Part shown: in pieces, positions 62,701-64,000 of the stretch
Layout: every line of letters starts with the position of its first letter
Numbering within the stretch: the stretch's first letter is position 1
The notes under the pieces: model-generated
Databases searched by the model: none
What the model was told of the DNA's origin: nothing
The model's input: only the letters and a program-made list of their open reading frames with translations
NCBI GenBank assembly: GCA_012845835.1
Contig: JABAKD010000022.1
Location: forward strand, 12,046,718 to 12,110,717
Reading direction: 5' to 3'
DNA from: Undaria pinnatifida
Lineage: Eukaryota; Sar; Phaeophyceae; Laminariales; Alariaceae
DNA length: 64,000 bases
Position numbers and translations under genes: made by a program

Positions 62701-64000
62701 CCTCTGGAGGCCGATCCCGCAGCGTTAGAGGCGGGTTCCGCGATCGGCTTAGAAGAGGAGGAGGAACAAGCGGCGTCGGACTCGGTGCTGACGTCCACGC
62801 AACGGTAGGCACCTAGCCCTAACTCTAAATCCTAGTCTAAAGAAGAAAACTAAATGAGTATACAGGGTGAGGCCACGACTTGCGTAAAAATAAGGACTTG
62901 ATACTTGTTGCTTGAGTAGAAATTGTGGGGTCATGGACTTGGTACTTGATTATTTTTAGCTTTGTATTTATTGTTTTTTATGTAGAGTGACATAAAATAG
63001 TTGTGGGCTCTAACTCTGACTGCAAGCCATTTGTTGAAGACGGCGCCTTCGGCCCTTGACCGACGGCAAGTTTCCGATCGTTTACCTTGGCTGACGCCAA
63101 ACTGCTACGCTTTCCTGTGGAGACGGCACTTTGACCCTTTGACCGACGGCAATTTTCCAATAATGTACCTTGATTGACGCCTAACTACTAGGTTTTAGTA
63201 TAGAACGATCAGTTTGACACCCCTTGACCGCTGGACGTTTTCCCTTGACTGACCGCCTCCCTACGTATTTCACCCTAGCTCTAAAAACGAAAAACGCTTT
63301 ATGTAAACGATACCACGATCATGCGTGCGGTGAGGTGTTTATGTCCTCATGAAGGGCATATATCCCTTCAGAGCTTGAAACAACTTTTTTTTTCGCGAGG
63401 GACCAGGATGGCCCGTGTTCTGACGAGCCGGTGCCAAAGCAAGTTGAGAGACACATTCAAAACGCGCCTCCGTCCTACACTCCTGACGCTCATTTACCAA
63501 AACAAACAGAGTTGTGGCACGCATATGGGCCCGGCTGCTCGCCGTGGACGAGTCTACTATCGAGCCGTCCTCCGATTTCTTCGATCTTGGCGGACACTCG
63601 CTCCTGCTAGCCAAGCTGTCCGCGGCTCTCTTGAAGGACGCGGGTGTGGTGGTGGCGATTCCCGCCATCATCGAGAGACCCACGTTGCAGGAGCTGGCGG
63701 AATTGCTGGACTCCGAGATGACCTCGATCACGGGGAAGACGGCGTCACCGGCCATTTTGTTCACCCCTGCGCAAAGGTGAGAGCAAGCAGCATACTTAAG
63801 TATACGGGTACGCGTTTTTTTTCTCTCGCAGGGACGTTTTTTTGTTGGTGTGGCCTCTTTTTTGCGCTTGTGGAGAATTGCTTGCTGTTTTTTTTTTCTC
63901 TCTTTTTCTGATACGTTACTCGCTCAGCCTTTTTACTCTTCATGGTGCGCCACTTGCTTGCTTGTTGCTTTTTTGCTCTTCCAGAAGCCCGTGCGTTGCT
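19600..64000 (+). CDS. Thioesterase-like / adenylation / carrier NRPS-like protein (gene span, 3' end outside window)
   Basis: Nineteen exons join in frame to 917 codons without a stop. Residues 1-211 form a type II thioesterase-like alpha/beta hydrolase domain; about 212-765 an NRPS adenylation domain with motifs A1-A10; 766-822 a linker with an acidic patch; about 823-880 a carrier domain with FFDLGGHSLLL (Ser853). The adenylation domain should activate a carboxylate with ATP and load it on the carrier's phosphopantetheine arm. The fate of the product depends on domains right of the window. The first ATG in frame is chosen because an in-frame stop lies just upstream (19567-19569) and the thioesterase fold begins about 20 residues later, as in stand-alone type II enzymes. 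Catalytic residues of the thioesterase appear lost. Exon joins are by eye; the domain order is well supported by phase and motif continuity. Confidence 0.8.
20660..20930 (+). repeat. Diverged direct repeat, partner at 22540-22835
   Basis: Both copies share aa.tccgtggtcacag.ac.ggc.ccagtcactct, cagctgacgcaattcatgcc, atgtgccaggtccatac and tactcgcgcctg..aaaccgact. A fragment also occurs at about 50965-51015. No common open frame survives. Confidence 0.65.
20975..21200 (+). mobile_element. SINE family 2, plus orientation, head degraded
   Basis: The reverse complement of this stretch matches the body of 4165-4490: gagtgcatactcgtataaat, gcgcgagagcgtgag, cgatgaaaaatcga, gaccacggcttgtccagaag. The Pol III B box is not preserved. 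Confidence 0.55.
21245..22055 (+). repeat. Left arm of 800-bp inverted repeat (partner 51763-52565)
   Basis: The arm is similar over almost its whole length to the reverse complement of 51763-52565, 30 kb away in the same transcription unit. Shared blocks include gagggctcc.tatgggcgcc, tgcaatggaggttcgaagtc-type sequence, ggccatgtcagccggcgagg and accatgacgactgctga. Read on the minus strand here and the plus strand in the partner, it has an open frame sharing EKKRYANLPYEQSHPR and YLRQRRRNERS. I do not recognise this peptide. Confidence 0.75.
22085..22413 (-). mobile_element. tRNA-derived SINE, family 1, near full length
   Basis: Reading the minus strand, the head is gccggccgccctggtggtct then agtggttttaacc, a tRNA-like A-box region, with a B-box-like gagttcgacacccac further on. 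It continues with the family body (gatcaactgctgagagcgcc, gacgcgagtcgacgagggaa, gtgccggagtggggaggg, gatctgagttac). Copies at 34815-35214 (-) and 51153-51500 (+) have the same layout. Confidence 0.65.
24525..24640 (+). repeat. Poly-G-rich tract
   Basis: Several runs of 5-12 G lie in a 115-bp stretch between two family-A copies, so G-quadruplex formation is possible on the plus strand and in the RNA. Run lengths at such sites are prone to sequencing error. Confidence 0.7.
27420..28015 (+). repeat. Cluster of poly-G runs
   Basis: The 600 bp after a family-A copy holds many G runs of 7-18 bases (for example about 27430-27450, 27745-27770, 27860-27873 and 27997-28014). It is non-coding; the Gly-rich peptides from it are artefacts. 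Confidence 0.75.
29645..29790 (+). repeat. Tandem repeat, about 31-bp unit, five copies
   Basis: The unit is approximately cagtttagtgcggtaccctt followed by tagtgcagtgc. Related tagtgcggtatcgcacta palindromic words occur near 8990-9155, so the motif is dispersed as well as tandem. Confidence 0.8.
29935..30060 (+). mobile_element. SINE family 2, fragment
   Basis: It shares aggcccggcgagtgcatact, tttttccttgcgtaaaaa and gaaagcgcgagagcgtgag with the family-2 elements, in plus orientation. Only the head-proximal part is present. Confidence 0.45.
31038..31119 (+). CDS. NRPS-like gene exon 2: thioesterase-like core (GC donor)
   Basis: Residues 37-64, from TTCTAG|AATTC to an AG|GCAAGT donor: phase 1 in, phase 2 out. 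It encodes FLGWSDALNVENVECYCVQR then PGSGSR, corresponding to the 'W...L...VEV.AVQLPGRGSR' segment of type II thioesterases. The GC donor has the +3 to +6 bases typical of GC-AG introns (GCAAGT). The join to exon 3 across 9.0 kb is in phase. Confidence 0.72.
31837..32016 (+). repeat. Exact 90-bp tandem duplication
   Basis: 31837-31926 and 31927-32016 are identical, starting tatctctgtgtcgtagtttg and ending ttagatgggtgaa. A diverged single relative lies at about 26220-26325. Identity implies a very recent duplication or an assembly artefact. Confidence 0.9.
32080..32290 (-). mobile_element. SINE family 2
   Basis: It shares agctcaacccgaaagaggtt, accttctggacaagc, ttttatcgcgcatatgggtt and the tttcgatttcacagctgaaa end with the element at 4165-4490. 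The tRNA-like B box is missing. Confidence 0.5.
32400..33035 (+). repeat. Tandem array, roughly 75-125-bp unit, about seven copies
   Basis: Each unit has tagtttggcgtcagtcaagg, then attattggaaaattgccgtc, then ggtcaaggggtcaaagtgcc, then a ccacac.aaaac segment. Anchors occur near 32468, 32580, 32685, 32805, 32880 and 32965. Some units contain internal doublings. Three diverged units occur in reverse orientation at 63035-63260. Confidence 0.85.
33675..34425. mobile_element. Non-coding TIR element with about 85-bp inverted ends
   Basis: The left end (33685-33770) carries catcctccggcggatgg, aataaagcttaagctca and ccacacttccacgtatttt. The right end (34335-34415) is its reverse complement, ending in a poly-A-rich run. 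Related single ends lie at 13881-13970 and 62460-62545. The 750-bp interior has no supportable coding region. Confidence 0.6.
34815..35214 (-). mobile_element. tRNA-derived SINE, family 1, with (TTG)n expansion
   Basis: Reading minus, the head has cggtcgccccggtggtctag then tggttacc, followed by a tRNA-like B-box region (tttgaatcccacg). The (AAC)n spacer that joins head and body in the 51 kb copy is expanded here to about 110 bp (plus strand TTG, 35015-35122). The body has gatgcgagtcgacgaaggaa and ctcaaacccgggttcacta-type sequence. Confidence 0.65.
36680..36772 (+). repeat. Family C arm
   Basis: It reads cctttggagcccccaaatcc, ctatactaacttgaagtaat, then aagggtttccatttgtcaag and gcgttaa. Same-strand arms follow at 37368-37452 and 38333-38422; others are at 28430-28525, 60716-60806 (+) and 7260-7320, 60957-61052, 61048-61130, 61360-61452 (-). 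Arms occur alone, paired and in series. Confidence 0.65.
37683..38580 (+). repeat. Three diverged copies of a 150-180-bp repeat
   Basis: Copies at about 37683-37850, 37985-38165 and 38420-38580 share an acctcac..acaaactgattttt segment, a cccggtgaacaaaccc segment, agactgaaagaaaa.gg and ttccgacgattttttgggt. A fourth copy lies at about 54840-55100. Confidence 0.6.
39365..39560 (+). mobile_element. SINE family 1, body fragment
   Basis: It shares gatgcgagtcgacgagggaa, tctcgcgatgaaaaactgaa, gtgtcgtagtggggagggg and ctggatctgagttacgt with the family-1 body. The tRNA-like head is absent. Confidence 0.55.
40155..40266 (+). CDS. NRPS-like gene exon 3: thioesterase-like 'nucleophile elbow'
   Basis: Residues 64(part)-101, acceptor CTCCAG|G, donor TCGCAG|GTACGC; phase 2 in, phase 0 out. 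It encodes EAVLAELVTEMIKRMDKPFA then FFGRGLGSQ. The context DKPFAFFGHSLGS is highly characteristic of type II thioesterases. Here the pentapeptide GHSLG reads GRGLG, so the catalytic serine position (residue 97) is glycine. Confidence 0.82.
40267..41091 (+). other. Intron 3 of the NRPS-like gene, with duplicated segments
   Basis: A 120-bp segment is duplicated (40369-40487 and 40661-40780). The acceptor end of exon 4 is duplicated in decayed form at about 40839-40915. A copy of a 150-bp dispersed repeat (family D) lies at about 40490-40620. The C-rich tract before the real acceptor comes from repeat sequence. Confidence 0.55.
41092..41181 (+). CDS. NRPS-like gene exon 4: thioesterase-like
   Basis: Exactly 30 codons, residues 102-131, acceptor GCGACAG|ATTTGC, donor GACAAT|GTAAGG, phase 0. 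It encodes ICLALALEMQVRGLPQPRRL then FVEEPLGGDN. This corresponds to the '.AFELAR.L...G...P..LFVSG' helix-strand following the nucleophile elbow. Confidence 0.8.
41182..43200 (+). other. Intron 4 of the NRPS-like gene
   Basis: It contains four 75-bp tandem units of a family-1 SINE (42445-42744) and a run of degenerate repeats ending about 43190 (cggtgtgaaccactgttttc-type words recur at 42888, 43010 and 43060). An undetected exon here is possible, because the thioesterase lid is about 30 residues shorter than usual. The stretch near 41660-41760 was considered but lacks clean splice sites. Confidence 0.45.
42445..42850 (+). mobile_element. SINE family 1 body with four 75-bp tandem units
   Basis: Units start at 42445, 42520, 42595 and 42670, a 75-bp period. 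Each carries cga.gcgagtcgacgaggga, aaaacatgctgaattcttct and gcgataaaaccgaaggcacg. Because 75 is divisible by three, long open frames run through on both strands (42405-42827 and 42161-42868); I treat these as artefacts. Confidence 0.8.
43201..43345 (+). CDS. NRPS-like gene exon 5: thioesterase-like lid and late strand
   Basis: Residues 132-179 plus one base, acceptor CCTGAAG|ACAATC, donor TTTGGCG|GTGAGT, phase 0 in and 1 out. It encodes a helical segment (EHAALAESLRSFVESK) and then GLTCPVTFLQPSGGASFG. LTCPVTFL matches the 'L.CPI..FGG..D' strand before the catalytic acid; no Asp follows, and the segment reads QPSGGASFG. Confidence 0.72.
43884..43978 (+). CDS. NRPS-like gene exon 6: end of thioesterase-like domain
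   Basis: Residues 180-211, acceptor GCATTAG|GAGAGA, donor ATTCAG|GTGAGA, phase 1 in and 0 out. It encodes EMEGWNRSIVGSVDTVLFSA then PSSGDKGDLIQ. The 'L..W.......F....F.GDHFFL' end of type II thioesterases is recognisable, but the histidine position reads Lys206 (GDKGDL). Confidence 0.7.
43979..46121 (+). other. Intron 6 of the NRPS-like gene
   Basis: It contains sequence related to 3980-4120 (about 44340-44480) and a fairly unique stretch at 44840-45990. Plus-strand frames there, 44840-45082 (80 codons, containing GGDGGIRAVAEHQSGVSTVH) and 45799-45987, have no motif I recognise. They could be remnants of a transposon gene, but nothing fixes that. Confidence 0.4.
46122..46292 (+). CDS. NRPS-like gene exon 7: adenylation domain N-terminus
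   Basis: 57 codons, residues 212-268, acceptor CGCAG|GTGGTT, donor TACAAG|GTTTGG, phase 0. The sequence QMIERWNSGTQDYPDRSCLH then EMFRESAKKNHDAPAIFYK matches the WN-x-T...YP...LHELFE.QA...PDAPAV entry into NRPS adenylation domains. About 20 residues before it resemble a condensation-to-adenylation linker, though no condensation domain is present here. Confidence 0.85.
46293..47740 (+). other. Intron 7 of the NRPS-like gene
   Basis: It contains a family-B repeat (46562-46640) and a family-D repeat (about 47040-47170) followed by cccgacatgctc..attgtagggagatgcgaggac, which recurs at 30751-30800 and 40928-41000. No coding sequence is recognised. Confidence 0.45.
47741..47890 (+). CDS. NRPS-like gene exon 8: adenylation motif A1
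   Basis: 50 codons, residues 269-318, acceptor TTGGCAG|GGTGCG, donor CACAAG|GTCTGC, phase 0. LLTYGEVDDLTDTLAGWLYA followed by KGVRIGSAVGIFMEHRAEY matches LTY.EL...AN.LA..L...GV..GD.VGI..ERS, the A1 region. Confidence 0.87.
47960..48250 (+). repeat. Tandem repeat, about 70-105-bp spacing, four copies
   Basis: A cctcgagctggctggctttc-like word recurs near 47967, 48036, 48104 and 48210, each followed by a gtgctgg..gc.tcggcgaaaa segment and caaacaaaatg. It starts 70 bp after exon 8 and stays open in the exon frame for a while, which extends the apparent ORF past the donor. Confidence 0.65.
48430..48593 (+). repeat. Dispersed repeat family D abutting exon 9
   Basis: The repeat has gagcgtccaaatgttgga, aggaacggtgctccgtctgg, gggatgcgtggtcaacgg and a ..accaatgag..cgcccccctcc end. 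Other copies are at about 40490-40620, 47040-47170 and 53370-53530 (reverse). Here its C-rich tail leads straight into the acceptor of exon 9 (ATCGAAG|GCTACC). Confidence 0.6.
48594..48689 (+). CDS. NRPS-like gene exon 9: adenylation motif A2
   Basis: 32 codons, residues 319-350, donor ACGCAG|GTGTGT, phase 0. ATGAYMPLEIVYPADLLEGV then LKQVKPPVVLTQ matches the A2 motif and following helix (AGGAYVPLDP.YP..RL..ML.D..P.VVLT). It is too short to be evident as an open frame alone. Confidence 0.87.
49985..50120 (+). mobile_element. tRNA-like SINE, family 3
   Basis: The tRNA-like start is tctgggctcagtgggtatag (A-box region) with gagcacgattctcaccc as a B box about 45 bp later. A tail follows with gagcgtgcgcgctggagacg and ttatgaatggt. 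A second, more decayed unit is at 50270-50395 with the same tail. A third A-box-like gtagctcagtgggcagtgct occurs at 50438-50457. Confidence 0.5.
50680..50805 (+). repeat. (AGT)n microsatellite
   Basis: About 40 AGT triplets with AGC interruptions form one block. It produces a poly-Ser frame (plus) and poly-Tyr or poly-Thr frames (minus), all artefacts. Confidence 0.93.
51153..51500 (+). mobile_element. tRNA-derived SINE, family 1, full-length
   Basis: This is the clearest copy. The head cgccccggtcgtctagtggt then taccctcgaa (A-box region) and gagttcgattcccacgatg (B box GTTCGATTC) form a tRNA-like 75-80 bp. A caacaacaac spacer follows, then the body: gggatcaactgctgagagcg, gatgcgagtcgacgagggaa, cgataaaaatgaaggcacgt, ccccggatctgagttac. 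The end is A-rich. It encodes nothing. Confidence 0.72.
51763..52565 (-). repeat. Right arm of 800-bp inverted repeat (partner 21245-22055)
   Basis: It is the reverse-complement match to the left arm. Differences are scattered substitutions and small indels, one such stretch being ttggcgccttcaacaacagt near 52320. The plus-strand frame at 51830-52096 shares blocks such as EKKRYANLPYEQSHPR with the minus-strand frame of the partner. Confidence 0.75.
52920..53045 (+). mobile_element. SINE family 1, body fragment
   Basis: It shares gaatcaactgctgagagcgc, ccagcagcgtgggtaggcgc and gatgcgagtcgacgagggaa with the family-1 body, then stops after tctcgcgataaatggg. Confidence 0.5.
53919..54067 (+). CDS. 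NRPS-like gene exon 10: adenylation domain, before A3 (GC donor)
   Basis: Residues 351-399 plus two bases, acceptor TTGTCAG|ACGAGT, phase 0 in and 2 out. It ends TPDDLAYVVM and AG|GCGAGA. The A3 loop of the next exon (SSGTTGAPKGI) must follow AYVVM directly, which requires this GC donor. A GT donor 20 bases downstream (GGAG|GTCGAT) is in the wrong phase and would add RREERTGG inside a conserved stretch. An echo of this junction lies at 54231-54282. Confidence 0.75.
54447..54677 (+). CDS. NRPS-like gene exon 11: adenylation motifs A3 and A4 (GC donor)
   Basis: Residues 400-476 plus two bases, acceptor CTCAG|CTCTGG, donor CCCAG|GCAAGA, phase 2 both sides. The P-loop-like A3 motif SSGTTGAPKGI spans 400-410. 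The A4 region reads CHVFFVWELLRPLLGGT (438-454); aligned by VWE to FDASVWE, the usual Asp is Val440. The exon ends VIPDDHIYDPP, which continues as RLLKFLGEN in exon 12 only if the GC donor is used. Confidence 0.85.
54678..56207 (+). other. Intron 11 of the NRPS-like gene
   Basis: A GC-AG intron. It holds a fourth copy of the 37.7-kb repeat (about 54840-55100) and two blocks of AATCAACC-type low-complexity sequence (55405-55600, 55650-55890). It also contains gctgtcaccaaccaaaccgg-like doublings. No coding sequence. Confidence 0.5.
55405..55890 (+). repeat. AATCAACC-rich imperfect microsatellite, two blocks
   Basis: Short CAAT/CAAC/AACC words recur for about 200 bp each at 55405-55600 and 55650-55890, interrupted by non-repetitive sequence. 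The same word set occurs at 2635-2770. Confidence 0.8.
56208..56369 (+). CDS. NRPS-like gene exon 12: adenylation domain between A4 and A5
   Basis: Residues 477(part)-530 plus two bases, acceptor GTGGCAG|G, donor GCTACG|GTAAGA, phase 2. It encodes LLKFLGENAITRMLFTPSLL, QLVLDQCDAEALKEGMKTMR and IVWLCGEVVTVALR, matching the '...T....PS......' and 'LR.V...GE......' core of adenylation domains. Two decayed copies of its last 50-65 bp follow at 56546-56610 and 56811-56877. Confidence 0.87.
56370..58374 (+). other. Intron 12 of the NRPS-like gene
   Basis: It begins with two decayed copies of the end of exon 12 plus repeated caccccgatga words. It then has a family-B repeat (57405-57490) and otherwise unassigned sequence. 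The short open frames at 57816-58263 have no recognised motif. Confidence 0.5.
58375..58558 (+). CDS. NRPS-like gene exon 13: adenylation motif A5
   Basis: Residues 531-592, acceptor CTTTCTAG|C, donor GAACAG|GTGCGC, phase 2 in and 0 out. NLYSISECHDIS (545-556) occupies the place of the A5 motif (N.YGPTE). SPKYAPCGKVVPNVRAYILD leads toward A6. Confidence 0.87.
58986..59201 (+). CDS. NRPS-like gene exon 14: adenylation motifs A6-A8
   Basis: 72 codons, residues 593-664, acceptor CACGAAG|GTACCG, donor GTGAAG|GTGAAC, phase 0. VPVGVPGRMWIAGPTLAIGY covers A6 (GEL.I.G..VA.GYL). MYDTGDRCRYLPSGSIEVIG covers A7 with the TGD ribose-binding aspartate (643), and GRCDFMVK starts A8. Confidence 0.9.
59202..59518 (+). 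other. Intron 14 of the NRPS-like gene with CATT/CAGT microsatellite
   Basis: A 317-bp intron. Its middle and end (59280-59470) are mostly cattcattcagtcagtcatt-like tetranucleotides, which keep several frames open. Confidence 0.8.
59519..59668 (+). CDS. NRPS-like gene exon 15: adenylation motif A8 to subdomain hinge
   Basis: 50 codons, residues 665-714, acceptor CAACAG|GTACGA, donor GAGAAA|GTGAGG, phase 0. VRGYSVVIGAVEAAITEHPL completes A8 (KIRG.RIELGEIE), though the usual Glu-Leu-Gly reads VIG. MDKKLVAYIVPDSWEK follows. A decayed copy of its last 55 bp lies at 59838-59900. Confidence 0.88.
59669..60471 (+). other. Intron 15 of the NRPS-like gene
   Basis: It starts with a 21-22-bp tandem doublet (aaccatgtagagtagggttg near 59677 and 59699), then the echo of exon 15 (59838-59900). 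It ends in a CT-rich tract (about 60225-60430) containing a diverged 65-bp duplication (accccttcgtcgctctctcc and variants), which serves as the pyrimidine-rich stretch before the acceptor. Confidence 0.55.
60472..60624 (+). CDS. NRPS-like gene exon 16: adenylation motifs A9-A10
   Basis: 51 codons, residues 715-765, donor GCAGAG|GTACTG, phase 0. The acceptor CGTTAG|CTCCCC is chosen because it alone is in phase; the nearby CCCCAG|CGTGAG is off by one. It encodes RSIQKFLKSRLPPYAVP (A9 LP.YM.P) and INMASGKTDKKKLPK (A10, catalytic Lys752). Confidence 0.83.
60625..62631 (+). other. Intron 16 of the NRPS-like gene, rich in family C arms
   Basis: Family-C arms lie at 60655-60720 (partial), 60716-60806 (+), 60957-61052 (-), 61048-61130 (-) and 61360-61452 (-). 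The end of a TIR element like that at 33675-34425 lies at 62320-62545. The stretch 61610-61700 is the reverse complement of 55905-56020 (gaaatcgccggttttgaaac). No coding sequence. Confidence 0.55.
62632..62804 (+). CDS. NRPS-like gene exon 17: acidic linker
   Basis: Residues 766-822 plus two bases, acceptor CGGCAAG|GTACGG, donor CAACG|GTAGGC, phase 0 in and 2 out. It has no known domain; it includes PPLEADPAALEAGSAIGLEE then EEEQAASDSVLTSTQ, a flexible acidic linker between adenylation and carrier domains. Support is from phase, composition and position. Confidence 0.68.
63035..63260 (-). repeat. Reverse-oriented units of the 32.4-33.0 kb array
   Basis: It contains three diverged units: ggcccttgaccgacggcaag, cttggctgacgccaaactgc, ctttgaccgacggcaatttt and ggttttagtatagaacgatc. 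Orientation is opposite to the array at 32400-33035, 30 kb upstream in the same gene. Confidence 0.7.
63510..63776 (+). CDS. NRPS-like gene exon 18: carrier protein (thiolation) domain
   Basis: Residues 823-911 plus two bases, acceptor AAACAG|AGTTGT, donor CAAAG|GTGAGA, phase 2. VVARIWARLLAVDESTIEPS then SDFFDLGGHSLLLAKLSAAL is a textbook phosphopantetheine carrier domain with Ser853 in GGHSL. The C-terminal part, IERPTLQELAELLDSEM, closes the four-helix domain, and a linker follows. Confidence 0.92.
63985..64000 (+). CDS. NRPS-like gene exon 19, cut by window end
   Basis: A pyrimidine-rich tract and CTTCCAG|A match the phase-2 donor of exon 18 and give RSPCVA before the window ends. Too little is visible to name the next domain. 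Confidence 0.5.

Overview
The window is nuclear DNA of an intron-rich eukaryote. Exons are short (53-267 bp), GC-rich and joined in frame across introns of about 0.2 to 11 kb. The introns are full of tRNA-headed short elements, inverted-repeat elements, tandem arrays and microsatellites. This style suits a large-genome alga, and a photosynthetic stramenopile such as a brown alga is my best guess. That placement is inference, since no marker gene here fixes the lineage. I see no rRNA gene, functional tRNA gene, CRISPR array or prokaryotic operon.

Two head-to-head genes explain all the convincing coding sequence. On the minus strand (17895 down to 138), eight exons join without a frame break into a 355-residue, charged, coiled-coil protein resembling the BFR1 nuclear-segregation / mRNP family. 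On the plus strand, a gene starts near 19600 and runs off the right edge. Nineteen exons (the last cut by the window end) join in frame into 917 codons. They encode an N-terminal type II thioesterase-like domain (residues 1-211), a full NRPS-type adenylation domain (about 212-765), an acidic linker, and a carrier protein domain with its phosphopantetheine serine (about 823-880). The two starts lie 1.7 kb apart.

The most unusual result is that order and the state of the thioesterase-like domain. Offloading thioesterases usually sit at the end of an NRPS or act as separate proteins; here the fold comes first, and the usual oxyanion-hole motif, nucleophilic serine, acid and histidine all appear replaced. 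The adenylation domain looks active but lacks the A4 aspartate that binds an alpha-amino group, so its substrate is probably not a standard alpha-amino acid.

The gene structure is also odd. Four of 25 complete introns need a GC donor, and all four are phase 2. Several exon edges have degraded copies ('echoes') in the neighbouring intron.

Layout: 1-17895 BFR1-like gene (11.1 kb first intron at 6597-17724); 17896-19599 shared upstream region; 19600-43978 thioesterase-like exons with 11.3 kb and 9.0 kb introns; 46122-60624 adenylation exons; 62632-64000 linker, carrier and the first bases of the next exon. All exon joins were made by eye from reading frame, splice dinucleotides and family motifs; no transcript data were available.
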